Shown here: piece after piece, positions 46,287 to 53,448 of the stretch
Numbering within the stretch: position 1 is the stretch's first letter
Layout: each line of letters starts with the position of its first letter
Source: Arcicella lustrica
Lineage (GTDB): Bacteria > Bacteroidota > Bacteroidia > Cytophagales > Spirosomataceae
NCBI RefSeq assembly: GCF_034930985.1
Contig: NZ_JAYGIM010000004.1
Span: 186,001-250,000, forward strand
Length of the DNA stretch: 64,000 nt
Direction: 5' to 3'
Notes under the pieces: generated by a model
Seen by the model: only the letters and a program-made list of their open reading frames with translations
Told to the model about the DNA's origin: nothing
The model's database searches: none
Position numbers and translations under genes: made by a program

Positions 46287-47228
46287 TCAAATCTCATAAC
46301 TTACAGCTCGTAGCTCATAGCTAAACGCTGATTTAGTAACTAATAAAATTCTACGGAAAAGTTCTTTTAAATCAATGCCTTCGTTCAAGGCAATACTTGG
46401 TAAAAAACTACGTGCATCTAAATTGGGCATTGTATTAATATCCAATACATAGATTTCCCCATTATGAATACGAATATCTGTTCTAGACATTCCCCTTATT
46501 TTCATGGTTTTGTGTAAAGTCAAAACCTTTTGCATAATTTCCTGACGAATACTTTCTTCAATTGCTGGATTCAATATTTTTTCAGTTACTCCATAGGCTT
46601 GTCCTGCAATATATACTTCTCTGTTATCATCAGGACGAATCTCTAAAGGTGATAAAGCCATATAATCTGTTCCGTCTTCATTCGGAATTACACCAACTGT
46701 AAATTCACGACCAGTAATATAAGGTTGAATGATGTAATCTTCCTTCTCCATTAAAGCCTGATAAGGTATTTCAGAAGCATCAAAAACCAACATATTCAAA
46801 TGCAAACTTCCCATGCGATGTTTTACGATATAACGTTCGTACTCTAAAAAAGCGACATCACTAAGCTCAATAATAGGAGGCGTTTTTACTTGTATTTCTT
46901 CACAGATTTGTGGAAGATTCATTTTGTCTTTCGCTAAGATTTGTACTTCGTAAGTACTTGCGGTGTGATTGATAGCATGGCTATCCAACCAACGAGCAAT
47001 ATCCGCCTGACCGACTTCTCCGAATCCATAACACACATTAAAAACTACATCGAATTGCTTTAAGAAATCGGCAAATTCTGTCGTAAAACCCACAAAATGT
47101 GTTACATAAGGATAGTAGTCATCTGGTGTAGCTTTCAAAAAAGTAGCAATGGTACTTCCGAAAATATTTTCTTTCCACGGTGTGAAAGTGGAATCTGAAT
47201 ATAGGAATATGAGTTTTTGAGCTGACAT
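46287..47228 (-). CDS. D-alanine-D-alanine ligase-like ATP-grasp enzyme
   Basis: A 313-residue ATP-grasp ligase. The metal and substrate motif MSRTDIRIHNGEIYVLDINTMPNLDARSFLPSIAL (about 252-286) is that of D-Ala-D-Ala ligases; IVKHRMGSLH (about 133-142) and YIIQPYITGREFTVGVIP (about 165-182) line the ATP site. The N-terminal part is more distant from classical Ddl and there is no mur cluster nearby, so it may join other amino acids or peptides. The last about 11 residues (SYELRAVSYEI) are translated from the repeat words of the 46167-46322 element, so the repeat has invaded the gene end. Confidence 0.75.
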   Translation of the reverse strand: MSAQKLIFLYSDSTFTPWKENIFGSTIATFLKATPDDYYPYVTHFVGFTTEFADFLKQFDVVFNVCYGFGEVGQADIARWLDSHAINHTASTYEVQILAKDKMNLPQICEEIQVKTPPIIELSDVAFLEYERYIVKHRMGSLHLNMLVFDASEIPYQALMEKEDYIIQPYITGREFTVGVIPNEDGTDYMALSPLEIRPDDNREVYIAGQAYGVTEKILNPAIEESIRQEIMQKVLTLHKTMKIRGMSRTDIRIHNGEIYVLDINTMPNLDARSFLPSIALNEGIDLKELFRRILLVTKSAFSYELRAVSYEI

Positions 47229-47586
47229 GATTTCATCGTTAATATTAGAAATCGAAAATAATAGACATTACAATGTCCAATGATTATCAGATAATTATGG
47301 ATGTGTTAATTTTTTATACAAACAGCATCTTTTACAAAAACGTAAAGTGTTGTTAATGATATGGTTACATTAGAAAACTATTTTTGAGACGTAAATTAAA
47401 ACAAATTATCTCATGCAAAAAGTAGGACGTTATCTAGGCGTTTTTCAACGCAATTTTACTTGGTTTATGACTTCAATGTTTGTTTCATAATAAACATAAA
47501 GAAAGCATAATTCAAGCTTAACACTGAGATAATCTTAGGGCAGTAAGTTTGGTTAAAATTTATCAAACTTTTTAAGATTATAAAAA
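47229..47586. other. Intergenic region before the orphan response regulator
   Basis: About 360 bases between divergent genes. It contains the small open frame 47413-47490 and a TAnnTTTG box (TAAGTTTG, 47544-47551) 36 bases before the regulator ATG. I see nothing else. Confidence 0.5.
47413..47490 (+). CDS. Possible 25-residue leader peptide
   Basis: ATG at 47413 to TAA at 47490. The peptide starts MQKVGRYLG, has an aromatic centre (FTWFM) and ends FVS; it is basic at the front and hydrophobic behind, like a small membrane or leader peptide. Its stop lies 96 bases before the regulator ATG. Without homologues this remains a candidate only. Confidence 0.3.
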   Translation: MQKVGRYLGVFQRNFTWFMTSMFVS

Positions 47587-48273
47587 ATGATTGACCTATC
47601 TCTGAAAATCTTATTGGTTGACGACGACCCAGATATTCTAGAATTACTTGAATACAACCTACAGAAAGAAGGTTTTCAAATCCGTACCGCCGAAAATGGC
47701 CTTCTAGGGATTCAAGTAGCTCAAGATTTCTTACCAGACATGATTCTGATGGACATTATGATGCCCGTTATGGATGGTATTGAAGCTGGCAGAATCATCA
47801 AACAATCTAAAGAATTGAAGAATTCTTATCTGATATTCTTGACCGCCAGAACAGAAGAGTATTCGGAAGTTGCCGCTTTTGATATTGGTGCAAACGATTA
47901 TATCATCAAACCTGTAAAGCCTAGGGCTTTAATTAGCAGAATCAAAGCAGTTTTCCAACGCAACATTGCCGAAACTTTAGAAGAAGAAAAAGTGGTTTTG
48001 GAGGATTTAATCATTAACCGCCAAAATTATTCTATTGCTGTAAAAGAATCTTCATGGACTTTACCAAAAAAAGAATTCGACTTGTTGATGTTCTTTGTGA
48101 GTAATCCAAATAAGGTTTATACCCGAGACGAAATCCTTTCAAGTGTTTGGGGAAAAGGCATACACGTCACAGAACGCACTGTTGATGTACACATCCGTAA
48201 AATTCGTGAAAAAATCGGAGAAGACTATATCCGCACTATTAAAGGAGTAGGTTATTTATTTTCAAGAAACTAA
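47587..48273 (+). CDS. OmpR/PhoB-family response regulator (orphan)
   Basis: A 228-residue regulator: receiver with acidic pocket LLVDDDPDI (9-17), phospho-acceptor Asp56 in LMDIMMP, Thr in FLTART and Lys in YIIKPVKP; winged-helix DNA-binding domain about 132-226 (WTLPKKEFDLLMFFVSNPNKVYTRDEIL, RTVDVHIRKIREKIG, IRTIKGVGYLF). No kinase gene adjoins it. It is followed after 63 bases by an LpxH-like phosphatase and a glycosyltransferase on the same strand, which could be its targets. Confidence 0.9.
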   Translation: MIDLSLKILLVDDDPDILELLEYNLQKEGFQIRTAENGLLGIQVAQDFLPDMILMDIMMPVMDGIEAGRIIKQSKELKNSYLIFLTARTEEYSEVAAFDIGANDYIIKPVKPRALISRIKAVFQRNIAETLEEEKVVLEDLIINRQNYSIAVKESSWTLPKKEFDLLMFFVSNPNKVYTRDEILSSVWGKGIHVTERTVDVHIRKIREKIGEDYIRTIKGVGYLFSRN

Positions 48274-48336
48274 TCCTTAACAATCCTTTAATATTCTGGC
48301 AATCATCTGATTAAAGTAAAATAACAACTTTGGATT

Positions 48337-49170
48337 ATGAAAACGCCAAAGCAATATAAAACCGTCATCATTTCTGATGTTCACCTAGGCTCAGAAGGTT
48401 CAAAAGCTAAAGAAGTAACAGCTTTCTTGAAGAGTATTTCCTGCGAAACCTTAATTATGAATGGCGATATTATTGATGGTTGGCAATTGAAAAAGGGTGG
48501 TTCTTGGAAGAAAAAACATACTGCTTTTTTCAGGGCTGTCTTGAAAATGATTGAAAATCATAATACCAAAGTAATTTATTTGAGAGGAAATCATGATGAT
48601 TTTTTAGACCAAATCATTCCCTTTCAATTAGGAAAATACTTTATCGTTCAGCGTGATTATATTTTACAATCTGGTTCAAAAAGCTTCTTTATTACTCATG
48701 GAGACATTTTTGATTCGGTGACTTCACAAATGAAATGGCTCGCCTACCTCGGCGATATTGGTTATAATTTCCTTTTATCCATCAACAAACTATATAACCA
48801 ATATCGTAAGTGGCGAGGTTTTTCTTATTACTCTTTTTCTCAGAAAATTAAACAAAGAGTAAAGGAAGCGGTAAACTATGTTTCGGATTTTGAAGAAAAA
48901 CTCATCGAATTAGCCAAAGCAAATCATTGCGAAGGCATTATTTGTGGGCATATCCACAAACCAGACATTCGTTTGATTCAAGACATTACTTATATGAATT
49001 CTGGCGATTGGGTAGAATCATTAACGGCTTTGGTTGAAGACTACCAAGGCAATTGGGATTTACTTTATTTACTCCAAAACACACTGGATTTAGAAGAAGA
49101 ATTAACAGATGAAGTAATAGATACGGAGGCAATGAAAACTGCCAAAGGAATTTTTATGAGTATCTCTTAA
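48337..49170 (+). CDS. UDP-2,3-diacylglucosamine diphosphatase-like metallophosphatase
   Basis: A 277-residue calcineurin-like phosphatase of the LpxH group. Metal motifs: IISDVHLGS (10-18), LIMNGDIIDGWQ (about 39-50), LRGNHDDFLD (about 86-95), THGDIFD (about 119-125) and GHIHKPDI (about 203-210). LpxH makes lipid X for lipid A, but related Bacteroidota proteins of this length act in other glycolipid pathways. The glycosyltransferase gene 12 bases downstream suggests a shared glycolipid or cell-surface pathway. Confidence 0.8.
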   Translation: MKTPKQYKTVIISDVHLGSEGSKAKEVTAFLKSISCETLIMNGDIIDGWQLKKGGSWKKKHTAFFRAVLKMIENHNTKVIYLRGNHDDFLDQIIPFQLGKYFIVQRDYILQSGSKSFFITHGDIFDSVTSQMKWLAYLGDIGYNFLLSINKLYNQYRKWRGFSYYSFSQKIKQRVKEAVNYVSDFEEKLIELAKANHCEGIICGHIHKPDIRLIQDITYMNSGDWVESLTALVEDYQGNWDLLYLLQNTLDLEEELTDEVIDTEAMKTAKGIFMSIS

Positions 49171-49182
49171 CATACAACCAAT

Positions 49183-50346
49183 ATGAGCAAGTATTTATTC
49201 GTCGTGCAAGGAGAAGGTCGTGGACATTTAACACAGGCTATTTCTCTTTTTGAAATCCTGACTGCCGCAGGGCATGAAGTGGTTTCTGTAATGGTTGGCA
49301 TGGAAGATAATCGTAATTTACCGACTTTCTTTACGGATAAAATCAACGCTCCGATTAATACTTTTGCAGCGCCAAGTTTAGTTTATGGACAAACCAAAGC
49401 GGTGAAAGTTTGGGATACTATCAAAACACATTTGCTAAAACTCAGTAAGTACCGCAAAAGCGTACAATATTTAGCGGAAGAAGTAAATACGCATCGCCCA
49501 GATGTTATCGTGAATTTTTACGATATTATTTGTGGATTATATGCACAATTTCATCGTCCGAATATTCCAGTTGTTTGTGTGGGACATCAATATTTGTTAC
49601 TTCACAATCAGTTTGTTTCATTACCTGACAAAAAAATAGATCGTTTTTTATTAAATCTCAATACCCATCTTACCTCTCTAAATTCAACAAAAAAACTAGC
49701 ATTATCTTTTGTGGAAATGCCCGAAGATAATGCTAGCCACATTGTGGTTACTCCTCCGCTTTTGCGTGAAGAAGTAAAAGCGTTAAAACCTACGATTAAA
49801 CCTTATTTTCTAGCCTATATTACCCATCATAAATTGGCGGAAGATATTATCAATTGGCATGCTGAACACAGAAATGTGGAAGTACATTGTTTTTGGAATA
49901 ATCGTGAGTTTGCAAATGAATGGCAATGCCATGAAAATCTTACTTTTCATCAAGTAAATGCCGACAAGTTTTTGAACATGATGCAAAATTGCGCTGGATT
50001 AGTTTGTACTGCAGGTTTTGAATCTGTTTGCGAAGCTATGTATTTGGGCAAACCTATTATGATGGTTCCTGTGCCAAATCATATTGAACAACAAATTAAT
50101 GCTTTAGATGGCGAACGTGCTGGTGCTGGTATTGCTGATACTACCTTTAATTTCTCACGTTTTATTGAATATCTTCCTCAGCACAAAAGTATTAGTGAGA
50201 CTTTTCAAGCTTGGCAAACACAAACAGCAAGTATCTTTTTACATACTTTAGAAGAAGTAACCAAGAAAGAAATTGAAATTTATACTTTCAGAAGAACAAC
50301 TCAATTAGCAAGATATTTCCGTAGGTCTTTGGGTTCTAGTTTGTAG
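49183..50346 (+). CDS. GT28/MurG-like glycosyltransferase
   Basis: A 387-residue cytosolic or peripheral glycosyltransferase with a GT-B fold. The N-terminal domain opens with VVQGEGRGHLTQAISLFEIL, the glycine-rich turn near residues 7-20; the C-terminal nucleotide-sugar site reads AGLVCTAGFESVCEAMYLGKPIMMVPVPNHIEQQINA (about 262-298), as in MurG and monogalactosyl-diacylglycerol synthases. Acceptor and donor are unknown. It lies behind the LpxH-like gene, and its last 46 bases overlap the 3' end of the convergent PIN-domain gene. Confidence 0.8.
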   Translation: MSKYLFVVQGEGRGHLTQAISLFEILTAAGHEVVSVMVGMEDNRNLPTFFTDKINAPINTFAAPSLVYGQTKAVKVWDTIKTHLLKLSKYRKSVQYLAEEVNTHRPDVIVNFYDIICGLYAQFHRPNIPVVCVGHQYLLLHNQFVSLPDKKIDRFLLNLNTHLTSLNSTKKLALSFVEMPEDNASHIVVTPPLLREEVKALKPTIKPYFLAYITHHKLAEDIINWHAEHRNVEVHCFWNNREFANEWQCHENLTFHQVNADKFLNMMQNCAGLVCTAGFESVCEAMYLGKPIMMVPVPNHIEQQINALDGERAGAGIADTTFNFSRFIEYLPQHKSISETFQAWQTQTASIFLHTLEEVTKKEIEIYTFRRTTQLARYFRRSLGSSL

Positions 50347-50765
50347 AGTTTGAGGAAGTAATTATTGAGATGATCAAAGTCAGCATCTGTAGTGACTAGG
50401 GTTAAATTTAACAAAGAGGCTGTAGCAGCAATCCAAAGGTCATTTTTACCCATATTTCTGGATGTTTTATGAGGGAATTCCTGAAAACTTGGATGATTTC
50501 TTTGACTGAATGCGTCGATTTCTACATAAGTTGATAATAGCATATCACTTATATCAATAATCCGAACAGCATTAAAAAAACTTTCCATTCGGCTAGTTTT
50601 TAGTTTCCCCCAATTATTTTGGTATGCTATGGATTGAGTTTCAGCAATATTAACAAACGAAACATAAATTAACTGTTCATCTGGATTTATTTCTTTCAGT
50701 AACTTTATTCCTTCATCATTACGAGTAATGTGTAGGATTATATTGGTGTCAAGGAGTAGATTCAT
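50301..50765 (-). CDS. PIN-domain protein, VapC-like toxin
   Basis: A 154-residue PIN domain: LLLDTNIILHI (Asp6 region) at the start, NIAETQS (Glu near 45), NDLWIAATASLLNLTLVTTDADFDHL (acidic residues near 110-132). The set of four acids binds magnesium for RNA cleavage, as in VapC toxins. The small gene 9 bases upstream on the same strand would be the antitoxin. The 3' end overlaps the convergent glycosyltransferase by 46 bases. Confidence 0.85.
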   Translation of the reverse strand: MNLLLDTNIILHITRNDEGIKLLKEINPDEQLIYVSFVNIAETQSIAYQNNWGKLKTSRMESFFNAVRIIDISDMLLSTYVEIDAFSQRNHPSFQEFPHKTSRNMGKNDLWIAATASLLNLTLVTTDADFDHLNNYFLKLYKLEPKDLRKYLAN

Positions 50766-50774
50766 AATTAAACT

Positions 50775-51071
50775 TTATTTTCTTAACATTTTTAAGGCTT
50801 TTAGAAATTCTTCTTCTGTAAGCGGTTCGCCTTTTATGTCATACAATTTCTTGTAATTATAACCCGTCAACTTGCCAAAAGCAGTAGTTCCTCCAGCCGC
50901 TATGATTTCTTCTGCGGAATAAGTTTTTACTTTCTTGAAAAGATATGGCTTATTAGTTGAGTCAACTTTCATGATTTCTAAAGGATGATATGCTGTAAAT
51001 ATAACAAAAAAATCAATCGCTTCTATTCCCATCTTTACTCTTTTGAAAGCTAAAGCTGTCAGCATTTTCAA
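50775..51071 (-). CDS. Putative antitoxin upstream of the PIN-domain gene
   Basis: Up to 98 residues. The C-terminal 65 (from the ATG at 50972, MKVDSTNKPYLFKKVKTYSAEEI) look like a complete small helical protein (AAGGTTAFGKLTGYNYKKLYDIKGEPLTEEEFLKALKML); the hydrophobic N-terminal 33 residues may not belong. I do not recognise a known antitoxin family, so the assignment rests on the 9-base gap to the toxin-like gene and the small, charged C-terminus. Confidence 0.6.
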   Translation of the reverse strand: MKMLTALAFKRVKMGIEAIDFFVIFTAYHPLEIMKVDSTNKPYLFKKVKTYSAEEIIAAGGTTAFGKLTGYNYKKLYDIKGEPLTEEEFLKALKMLRK

Positions 51072-51216
51072 GATGAATTATCAATTTTGATATACTATAA
51101 TCTTAAAAAATCAGTTAAAAGCTTATCGACAATTGGATAAAATAAAGACAAACGTTTTCGTTTTTGAACTTTTTTAACTAATTTAGAAACTGAACTCAGA
51201 CATTATACCCAATATT

Positions 51217-51753
51217 ATGCTGAAAAAAGCTTTATTTACCATATTTTGTGTTGGAATTCGTATTGCCTCTTTTGGTCAATTTGCTCCTTCCGATTCGACT
51301 CACAACAAGTCTAATCAATTCACTTTCGGTACAGTAAATAATCTCCTCGACTTCGCTAATGACCACCTTCATCTGAGGTATCGCTCTGGTGGAACTACTA
51401 AAAAAGGTTTTGATTGCTCTGGTTTTGTCCGCTATTGTTTTAAAAATTTTGGAATGATTTTACCCCACGGTAGTGCTGCACAAAGTTTATTGGGTTACTC
51501 TGTTTCCAGAATTGAAGCCCAGCCTAGTGATTTGATTTTCTTTAAAGGGCATAATGCCAAAGGGAAGAGAGTCGGTCACGTCGGAATTGTTACCGAAGTA
51601 ACCGACAAATATATTAAGTTTATTCACTCAGCTTGGAACGGTGGTGTTCGCTACGATTATTTAGATGCCGCTTATTACCAGAAAAGATTTATGGGTATTA
51701 AACGTGTAATGAATCCTGCTGATGCTAAGAATATTAAGATTGAAAAGGATTAG
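51217..51753 (+). CDS. NlpC/P60 (C40) cell-wall peptidase
   Basis: A 178-residue exported enzyme: signal peptide to about residue 21 (IASFGQ), then the C40 domain with Cys67 in GFDCSGFVRYC, His121 in RVGHVGIVTEV and a polar third residue at His137 in KFIHSAWNGG. It is a gamma-D-glutamyl/diamino-acid type endopeptidase acting on peptidoglycan cross-links. There is no SH3 domain. Its divergent neighbour is the antitoxin gene. Single gene. Confidence 0.9.
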   Translation: MLKKALFTIFCVGIRIASFGQFAPSDSTHNKSNQFTFGTVNNLLDFANDHLHLRYRSGGTTKKGFDCSGFVRYCFKNFGMILPHGSAAQSLLGYSVSRIEAQPSDLIFFKGHNAKGKRVGHVGIVTEVTDKYIKFIHSAWNGGVRYDYLDAAYYQKRFMGIKRVMNPADAKNIKIEKD

Positions 51754-51794
51754 TAAAATTGTGAATTGTGATTGAGTGAATTAGTGATTTTGTC

Positions 51795-52121
51795 TCACTT
51801 CTCAATGCTTGTTGCTTTTAGCTTATCTATAACCTGCATAATTTCGCAGTATAACAAACCACTTCCTCCACCATAATGCTGAACAATTGGTAAATTAGGG
51901 TTGATACTTTGAAAGTATTCCCTCAATTTATTTTCAGATTCTTCTTCTATTCCACTTCCCAACAACACCATATCATACGTTTTTTCCTTGCATAACCTGC
52001 ACGATTCTTCATCTGTTAAAGCACCTGTAGCTTGCCAATCTTCATTTTTGTTGATTAATCTCAAAACTGTTTCGTGAATATCAACATTTCTTCCTATTAC
52101 TAATATTTCGAACTTTCTCAT
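51795..52121 (-). CDS. Degenerate receiver-like protein (pseudo-receiver)
   Basis: A 108-residue protein with the layout of a CheY-like receiver: strand 1 FEILVIGRN, helix, and strand 3 KTYDMVLLGSGIEEE. The phospho-acceptor Asp is replaced by Gly55 in MVLLGSGI, and the acidic pair after strand 1 is absent (GRNVD), so it cannot take up phosphate in the normal way. It overlaps the pirin gene by 4 bases on the same strand, so they are translated together. Possible role: a redox or protein-interaction module; there is no direct evidence. Confidence 0.65.
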   Translation of the reverse strand: MRKFEILVIGRNVDIHETVLRLINKNEDWQATGALTDEESCRLCKEKTYDMVLLGSGIEEESENKLREYFQSINPNLPIVQHYGGGSGLLYCEIMQVIDKLKATSIEK

Positions 52122-52993
52122 AACGACATCGGTACTTCCATTAATAAGATTTCTGCATCTTGACTATTCGCTTTTATTTGCAAATGCTCAATATCCCAAA
52201 CACCAAAACCATCTCTTTGAGCAACCGTAAAACCTTCAATATCAAAACTTCCATTCAATACAAAAGCATAAACGCCGTTTCCTTTTTTCTTGATTTGATA
52301 TGTTTTGGCAAAACCTTCATCAAATTTTCCTAAATGAAACCAAGCATCTTGATGAACCCAAACTCCTGCATCATCTGGATTGGGTGATAAAATTTGTTGA
52401 AGATTATTATGTCTGTCGTTTACGTCTAACGTAATTTGGTCGTAGCGAGGCGTAACATTCTTTCTGTTTGGGAAAACCCAAATTTGTAGAAACTTCACCA
52501 AATCATCTTTACTTTGATTATATTCTGAATGGTAAATGCCCGTACCTGCACTCATTACTTGGATATCTCCCTTTTTAATGACTGCCACATTTCCCATGCT
52601 GTCTTTATGTTCTAAATTCCCTTCTAAAGGAATAGAGATAATTTCCATATTATCATGCGGATGCGTTCCAAAACCCTTTCCTGCATCCACACGGTCGTCA
52701 TTCAAAACCCTCAATACACCAAAGTGCATACGTTCAGGATTATAATAATTGGCAAAACTAAAAGTATGGTTACTATCCAACCAACCATGATTGGCATGTC
52801 CACGAGAATCAGCTTTATGAAAAACAGAATTTTCTAAAATCTTAGAAGGCGTATTGGGAATATGATTAAATCCAATAATATCAAGTTCTTTCAATTCGTC
52901 AATATCGTTTTTAATAACATTTCCTAGAGCAGCAGAAGCTGCAAAAATACCTGTTCCTGTAATTCCTTTTTGTATGAAAGTCTTTCTGTCCAT
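52118..52993 (-). CDS. Pirin-family protein with an N-terminal export-like segment
   Basis: A 291-residue two-domain cupin. The metal set of pirin is present: GFGTHPHDNMEIISIPLEG (two His, about 109-127) and SAGTGIYHSEYN (His and Glu, about 150-161); a second cupin-like half follows. The first 25 residues (MDRKTFIQKGITGTGIFAASAALG) look like a Tat-type signal in which the second arginine is Lys, which is unusual because pirins are mostly cytosolic. Quercetin 2,3-dioxygenase activity or regulation are the known family roles. It is coupled by a 4-base overlap to the pseudo-receiver gene. Confidence 0.85.
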   Translation of the reverse strand: MDRKTFIQKGITGTGIFAASAALGNVIKNDIDELKELDIIGFNHIPNTPSKILENSVFHKADSRGHANHGWLDSNHTFSFANYYNPERMHFGVLRVLNDDRVDAGKGFGTHPHDNMEIISIPLEGNLEHKDSMGNVAVIKKGDIQVMSAGTGIYHSEYNQSKDDLVKFLQIWVFPNRKNVTPRYDQITLDVNDRHNNLQQILSPNPDDAGVWVHQDAWFHLGKFDEGFAKTYQIKKKGNGVYAFVLNGSFDIEGFTVAQRDGFGVWDIEHLQIKANSQDAEILLMEVPMSL

Positions 52994-53124
52994 CGTCTTG
53001 TTTGTTTTCTTGTCTCAAAATTACTGCGACGATACTCCCAAAACATTGAACTAGGACAAGATTATACTTTCTCCTTAAAAATTTATTGACACAGTTTAGT
53101 GAACAGACTCGCTTACATCGCTTG

Positions 53125-53355
53125 TTTCCTAAATCACAAAGCAACATTTCTAAACTACATCGCTTGTTTCCTAAATCACAAAGTAAGTTTTCTAAACTAC
53201 ATAGCTCGTTTTCTAAGTCACAAAGCTAGATTTCTAAATTACATCGCTTGTTTTCTAAATCACAAAGCAAGTTTTCTAAACTACATAGCTCGTTTCCTAA
53301 ATCACAAAGCAAGTTTTCTAAATCACATCGCTCGTTTTCTAAGTTACGAAGCTAG
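53125..53355. repeat. 21-nt tandem repeat array 2 (eleven units)
   Basis: Eleven exact 21-base units from 53125 to 53355. Units ending in ACAAAGC alternate with units ending in ACATCGC or ACATAGC, giving a 42-base higher order. The consensus core matches array 1 at 42161-42349. Frames on both strands are open over the whole array (heptad repeats). It lies between the pirin start and the end of the PQQ-type dehydrogenase. Confidence 0.9.
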
Positions 53356-53391
53356 AATTCTGTATTGTACTCTTTCAAATCCTAACTTTCT

Positions 53392-53426
53392 AAAAAAAAA
53401 CAGGTCTTAGGATAGCCCAAGACCTG
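53392..53426 (-). terminator. Terminator of the sugar dehydrogenase gene
   Basis: An 8-bp stem (53401-53408 with 53419-53426); on the minus strand nine T follow (53392-53400 are A). It is just beyond the gene stop at 53449. Confidence 0.85.
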
Positions 53427-53448
53427 AAATACCAAAAATATCATCAAA

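Noticed and set aside
42161..53355. CRISPR array.
   Set aside because: The 21-base units are contiguous without spacers and no cas gene is present.
53099..53410. A 103-codon frame over array 2.
   Set aside because: Same reason: tandem-repeat translation with a GTG start and no conserved domain.
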